DNA of 64,000 nt from Leucobacter rhizosphaerae (lineage in GTDB: Bacteria > Actinomycetota > Actinomycetes > Actinomycetales > Microbacteriaceae). The notes under the pieces are model-generated. The model did not search any database. It had not been told where the DNA came from and saw only the letters and a program-made list of their open reading frames with translations. The stretch lies in the NCBI RefSeq assembly GCF_022919175.1, contig NZ_CP095043.1, positions 868,001 through 932,000 on the forward strand. The letters are read 5' to 3'. Made by a program: the position numbers and the translations under genes. Positions 60,173 to 64,000 of this stretch are shown in pieces; the stretch's first letter is position 1; the number at the start of each line of letters is the position of its first letter.

Positions 60173-61783
60173 TCAGGCCGTGCGGCGTCGGCGTGCGAGG
60201 AGCATCAGCGATCCGGCGCCCACCAGCAGCGTGAGCCCCGCGAGCAGAAGCCCCGGTGCCGCCGTGCCACCGGTCGCGGCGAGGCCCGCGGGTGTGCCGC
60301 CGGCGATCGGCGTCGGAGCGGGCTTCGGGGTCGGGGTCGGGGCCGCGTCGACCGTCACCACAAGAGTCGCGCTGCTGCTGAAGAGCCCGTACGTGCCGGG
60401 CACGAACCGGAGATCGACCTGGTGGGTGCCGACCTCGAGGCCGGTGATCGGACCACTGCCGACACCGTTCTCGACCTGGAACGGCTCGCCGAGCGGTGTG
60501 TCGCCGAGGAACGCCTGGACGGTGCCGTCGACCGGTGGTCCGGCGGGCAGAGCCGTGACCTCCACCTCGACGACCGCGGGGTGCTCGATCGTGCCGCTCA
60601 GCTGCGACACCTTCGGCACCAGCGCCGTGTCGATCCCGTCGACCTGCAGCTCGACCGGCTCGCTCTCGGATGCGCCGAAGCCGGGGGCGGGCAGGAAGCG
60701 CGCCGTGACCTCGTGCTGGCCGAGCGCCGTGTCGGAGAGGGTGACCGCGAAGGTCGTCACACCGTCACCCGGAGCAGCATCGGGCTCATCGGCGTTGACC
60801 TCCGCGAAGACGACCTCGCCGTCGACCAGCAACTCGATGCCGCTGCGAGGATCGGCCAGGTTCGCTTCGCTGATGTTGCGCACCGTCGCGGTGAAGGTGA
60901 CGGGGTCCCCCGCGCGGACGTGCGAGTCCGACAGCGCGAGGTCCGTTGCGGTCTCGGCCTCGGTGATGACGATCGGCGAGGCAGCGGACTCAGACACGGC
61001 GTAGTTGCCTGCCGTGTCGCCGAGGTACGCCACGGAAAGGTCGGTGGTGCCGAACGGGATGATCGTGTCTTCGAACAGCACGGAACCGTCCGCGGCGAGA
61101 TCTGCCGTTGCGATCGAGGTGCCATCGGCGAGCAGGGCTGCGGATCCGCTGACCCCGGCAGGACTCGCCGTCACCTGCGCGGCGACGTCCACGGGGGTGA
61201 ACGCGACGGCCTGGCCGGGAACGCTCGTGATGGCGGTCGTGGTGGTCGCCTGCGCGATCGTCACGGTGAACGGAGCGCTCTCGGAGGGCGCCGCGTCGTC
61301 GAAGGGGAAGCCGGGCGAGTACCCCGGGAACTTCGCGACGACCTCGTGGGTGCCCGCGGAGATCAGCGGCTCCGCCGGGATCAAGGCCCAGTACTGACCG
61401 CTGCCGATGTAGATGAGGAAGCCCTCGCCCACGACCTCTCCGTCGACCTCGAGGGTGATCGGAGCACCCATGAGCAGGGACGGTCCGTCGAGCGAGACCG
61501 TGCCGGTGATGATGAGGGACTGCCCGTAGACGGTCGGCGTGATGAACTCGCCGAGCGTGGTGGTGGTGGTGATACCGTCCTCGACGGCGAACGGTGCGGC
61601 GGCGGGTGCTTCGGCCGCGGGCGCCTCGGGAGCCGCGAACGCAGCGGTCGCGGGGGCGGATCCGACCCCCGTGGCGACCAGTGCCGCCGCGAGCAGGAGC
61701 CCGATCCGGTGAGTGAGCGAAGTTCGACGGGTGCGGTGATCCTGCGCAGCGGCGGACAGGGATCGACGGAGAGGAATCTGCAT
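60173..61783 (-). CDS. secreted Ig-like repeat protein with sorting-like C-terminus
   Basis: A 536-residue protein: basic head, signal helix (GLLLAAALVATGVGSAPATA), then four or so bacterial Ig-like modules of about 95 residues (VYGQSLIITGTVSLDGPSL, AVAFTPVDVAAQVTASPAG, AGDPVTFTATVRNISEANL, VSQLSGTIEHPAVVEVEVT). A Pro/Thr linker precedes LAATGGT, a hydrophobic helix and RRRRTA, a C-terminal anchor resembling sortase substrates with LAATG. It probably stands on the cell surface. The ATG lies close to a TACGTT -10-like box (61796-61791), so the transcript may be nearly leaderless. Confidence 0.85.
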   Translation of the reverse strand: MQIPLRRSLSAAAQDHRTRRTSLTHRIGLLLAAALVATGVGSAPATAAFAAPEAPAAEAPAAAPFAVEDGITTTTTLGEFITPTVYGQSLIITGTVSLDGPSLLMGAPITLEVDGEVVGEGFLIYIGSGQYWALIPAEPLISAGTHEVVAKFPGYSPGFPFDDAAPSESAPFTVTIAQATTTTAITSVPGQAVAFTPVDVAAQVTASPAGVSGSAALLADGTSIATADLAADGSVLFEDTIIPFGTTDLSVAYLGDTAGNYAVSESAASPIVITEAETATDLALSDSHVRAGDPVTFTATVRNISEANLADPRSGIELLVDGEVVFAEVNADEPDAAPGDGVTTFAVTLSDTALGQHEVTARFLPAPGFGASESEPVELQVDGIDTALVPKVSQLSGTIEHPAVVEVEVTALPAGPPVDGTVQAFLGDTPLGEPFQVENGVGSGPITGLEVGTHQVDLRFVPGTYGLFSSSATLVVTVDAAPTPTPKPAPTPIAGGTPAGLAATGGTAAPGLLLAGLTLLVGAGSLMLLARRRRTA

Positions 61784-61879
61784 ACACTCAACGTAGATTT
61801 AGATGGTGACCAACATTGCCCTGTATGCACAACACTGCGCGAAATGGATCAATTCTGCGCGTTCTGGGCGCAAGGCGGG

Positions 61880-62803
61880 TCACTCCGAGGGTCGCTCCGG
61901 GATCCCGCGCAGCCGCGTCGGCGGGACGCCGAACGTTTCGGCGATCACTCGGTGCATGGTCGACGTCGCGCTGAAGCCTGATTGCTCCGCGATGGTGGCC
62001 AGGCGCACGCGGGCCTGCGCGGGATCCCGCAGCAGCGCGTGCGCGATCCGCGCCCGCTCACGCCGGATCTCTCCGGCGACCGTGGTGCCACGATCCGTGA
62101 ACTCGGCTTGCAGGCGGCGCAGGGAGCATCCCACCCGCTGAGCCAATGCGCGTGGATCGAAGTCGACGTTTGTGCACTCCTCGACGATGACCGCCTGCGC
62201 GTGGCCCCAGATGTCAGTGCTCGAGTGCCCCTGGGGCGATCCGGAGCCGAATCGGTCGCGCAGCACCGCGCCGGCCATCTCGACGATGAGGCGTGATGCG
62301 GTGAGGCTCTCCCCCGGACCCGCCGTCGCGTCGTGCCCCACCGAGGCGAGATAGCCGGCCATCGCGCGCTCCGGCAACCGCATCGTCTCGAAGACCCGAG
62401 CGTGCTCCGGGAGGGCCGGCAGAAAGGGTCGCAGTGCATCCGTCGCGATGCGCGCGACCAGGAAGCGCCACGGGGTGATGAACCGCACGTGCTGCGGCAG
62501 ACCGCTCGGAGCGATCATGAGCGGGCCGGAGCACTCCTCCCACGCTGAGCCGACCGAGTGCGTGAAGGTCCCCGCCTCGACGAAGATGAAGTCCATCGTC
62601 GGCATGCCCGGCGCGAGGGGCCGCCGCTCGATCTCCTGCGCCTCGCCGGAGGCGCTGACGAGCAGCACCGGGCCGAGCGCGTGCACGGCGGCGTTCATGC
62701 CGAGGGGGCCGCGGCCGCGGGTGCCCTCGCGCACCAGATCCGCGCCTGCGAACTGCTCGATCGATCGGTCCGAGATCTTCCGCGGGGCGTCGGTGGGTGC
62801 CAT
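61880..62803 (-). CDS. AraC-family transcriptional regulator
   Basis: A 307-residue regulator. The C-terminal 100 residues hold the paired HTH of AraC proteins (DPRALAQRVGCSLRRLQAEF and RLATIAEQSGFSATSTMHRV, IAETFGVPPTRLRG). The N-terminal two thirds resemble AraC-binding-like domains (MDFIFVEAGTFTHSVGSAWEE). Its target is unknown; it lies upstream of the Ig-like protein gene on the same strand, and a TGGTGACCA palindrome lies between them (61804-61812). Confidence 0.88.
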   Translation of the reverse strand: MAPTDAPRKISDRSIEQFAGADLVREGTRGRGPLGMNAAVHALGPVLLVSASGEAQEIERRPLAPGMPTMDFIFVEAGTFTHSVGSAWEECSGPLMIAPSGLPQHVRFITPWRFLVARIATDALRPFLPALPEHARVFETMRLPERAMAGYLASVGHDATAGPGESLTASRLIVEMAGAVLRDRFGSGSPQGHSSTDIWGHAQAVIVEECTNVDFDPRALAQRVGCSLRRLQAEFTDRGTTVAGEIRRERARIAHALLRDPAQARVRLATIAEQSGFSATSTMHRVIAETFGVPPTRLRGIPERPSE

Positions 62804-62906
62804 GCCCTCCAGCGTAGGAGATCGGCGCCGGGTGCGGGCGGATTCCCGATCGCGGTTGTGGGTTCCGGATCGCGAGTTCCGTTGCCCGATCCCCTACGGT
62901 GGGGGC

Positions 62907-63746
62907 ATGCGCGATCGTCTCACGGCCCGTCCCTCCGCTCATCCTGCCCGCCCGCTTTCCCGGTCGCTCGCCGGCGCGCTCGCGGGGCTGCTCCTGCTCG
63001 CGGGGTGCGCGGATCCGGATCCCGGCGCGAATGCCGACCGGACGGGTGATGCTGCGGCGCCCTCGGGTTCCACCGCCGATGACGCGGCTTCGACGTCGGG
63101 CGATCCTGTGCGCGCCGGCGACTGCCCGGTGCTGCCGAGTGGATTCTCCTATCTGAATACGATCGACCCGAGCATCGACGTCGACCTTCGGTACGCCTCG
63201 ACCGACAACTTCACCGGGGAGGTGGTCGACGGCTACGGCGACGCGAACGCCGTCGTACTGCGCACGGACGCCGCGACGGCACTCGCGGGGGTGCAGGCGA
63301 CGCTCGCGGATGCCGGGCTCGGACTGCTGGTGTACGACGGGTTCCGGCCGACGCGAGCCGTCGACTCCTTCATGGCGTGGTCGCGGACGGACGACGACCG
63401 CACCCGCGACGAGTACTACCCCGAGTTCTCGAAGCCCGAGCTGTTCGAGCTCGGGTACATCGCCGAGCAGTCGGGGCACTCGCTGGGCGGCACGGTGGAT
63501 CTCACGCTCGTCGAGCTCGACAGCGGTGAGCCACTGGACATGGGGAGCCCGTTCGACCTGTTCGATGAGCGGTCGCACTATGCGGCCGAGGGCATCGGCG
63601 ACGATGCGTTCGTCAATCGGACGCTGTTGCGCGAGGCGATGATCGCCGCCGGGTTCGAGCCGTATCCGCAGGAGTGGTGGCACTTCTCGTATCCGGTGCC
63701 CGAGGGGGCGGAGCGGCTCGACTTTGCGCTGGAGCCCTGCGGGTGA
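62907..63746 (+). CDS. D-alanyl-D-alanine dipeptidase (VanX/DdpX) lipoprotein
   Basis: A 279-residue M15D peptidase. A lipobox LLLLAGCAD and a Ser/Ala/Asp linker indicate surface anchoring. The zinc site and catalytic residues are visible: SGHSLGGTVDLTL (His, Asp), EWWHFSY (Glu, His), and the YDGFRPTRAVDSF arginine. VanX enzymes cleave D-Ala-D-Ala and so affect cell wall precursors, but external lipoprotein forms more likely recycle peptidoglycan fragments; no vanHA genes are near. ATG at 62907 follows a GGTGGGGG ribosome site. Confidence 0.9.
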   Translation: MRDRLTARPSAHPARPLSRSLAGALAGLLLLAGCADPDPGANADRTGDAAAPSGSTADDAASTSGDPVRAGDCPVLPSGFSYLNTIDPSIDVDLRYASTDNFTGEVVDGYGDANAVVLRTDAATALAGVQATLADAGLGLLVYDGFRPTRAVDSFMAWSRTDDDRTRDEYYPEFSKPELFELGYIAEQSGHSLGGTVDLTLVELDSGEPLDMGSPFDLFDERSHYAAEGIGDDAFVNRTLLREAMIAAGFEPYPQEWWHFSYPVPEGAERLDFALEPCG

Positions 63747-63921
63747 GGGGCGGCTGTGGAGAGGGTCTGGGGTGTGTTGGCCACGCACACCGGGGTGTGA
63801 GCGACCAATAGCTCGCGGTCGATTCCCAGCGCATATTCGGGTTCGGGAATGTTTCTGGGCTCGGGCTCGATTTGGTGATTTTCGGTCCGTGAATGTCGGT
63901 GGGTGCTGGTTGACTGCGGGC

Positions 63922-64000
63922 ATGCGCACCACCACCGAGCCTCCCGTCACGGACCGCAGCACCGCGGGCCCGGACGCTGGTCGTGCTGCGTCTGCTGGGC
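63922..64000 (+). CDS. possible start of a gene running off the window
   Basis: ATG at 63922 opens a frame MRTTTEPPVTDRSTAGPDAG that is still open at the last base. The Thr/Pro/Asp-rich beginning could be a cytoplasmic tail before a membrane protein. No ribosome site is clear and the product cannot be named. Confidence 0.35.
   Translation, partial: MRTTTEPPVTDRSTAGPDAGRAASAG

Noticed and set aside
62907..63746. Vancomycin-resistance operon
   Set aside because: Only a VanX-like lipoprotein is present. No vanH, vanA or two-component genes lie in the window, and export to the surface does not fit the resistance role.

Overview
The window is a high-GC Gram-positive chromosome segment, most likely from the family Microbacteriaceae (Leucobacter-like; this placement is inference). 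The supports are the strong G/C third-position bias, the order leuB-ilvE-FAH hydrolase, a GuaB1-type IMPDH paralogue, two surface proteins with LxxTG-type sorting signals, a Pls/PosA-type single-module synthetase, and probable leaderless starts with a TANNNT box directly upstream.

Layout. 1-5.1 kb, mostly minus strand: the start of a GAF-domain regulator, a GCS2 carboxylate-amine ligase, the branched-chain amino acid operon leuB-ilvE-FAH hydrolase, then tRNA-Glu(CTC) with its terminator. 5.2-14.3 kb: an ABC exporter pair coupled to a YbaK-type deacylase, three membrane proteins including an AI-2E family transporter, thrC and guaB1. 14.4-24.6 kb: a frameshifted DUF4190 membrane protein, mscL, an M20 dipeptidase, small housekeeping and stress genes, a GntR/FadR regulator, and leuA preceded by a leucine-rich leader peptide. 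24.7-27.8 kb: a thiamine or thiamine-precursor uptake operon behind a TPP riboswitch. 27.8-32.0 kb: small membrane proteins, a thioesterase, a hydrolase and a GDPD, with a nested palindrome at a convergent junction. 32.1-41.1 kb: phosphopantetheinyl transferase, M1 peptidase, a Pls/PosA-type peptide synthetase and a large sortase-type surface protein.

42.1-49.3 kb is an A+T-richer island. It is bounded by imperfect copies of the 3' end of the tRNA-Gln gene, whose intact copy lies at 52.2 kb. It carries an unknown 317-aa gene, an IS3-family remnant, a MmeI-like (type IIL) restriction-methylation enzyme translationally coupled to a zinc-ribbon phospholipase-D-type nuclease, and an IS481 transposase stub. 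This is the part of the window most likely to hold an under-described defence module.

49.3-64 kb returns to core-like DNA: a DUF4031-HD fusion with a SixA-type phosphatase, an N-methyltryptophan/sarcosine oxidase, tRNA-Gln(CTG), lysA, an amino-acid decarboxylase/permease/universal-stress operon divergent from a LysR gene, an arsenite/bile-acid type transporter, an Ig-like surface protein, an AraC regulator and a VanX-type dipeptidase lipoprotein.

The genes touch several amino-acid pathways (leucine/BCAA, threonine, lysine), thiamine salvage, envelope proteins and defence. No replication origin, CRISPR array, intact transposon or integrase was seen.
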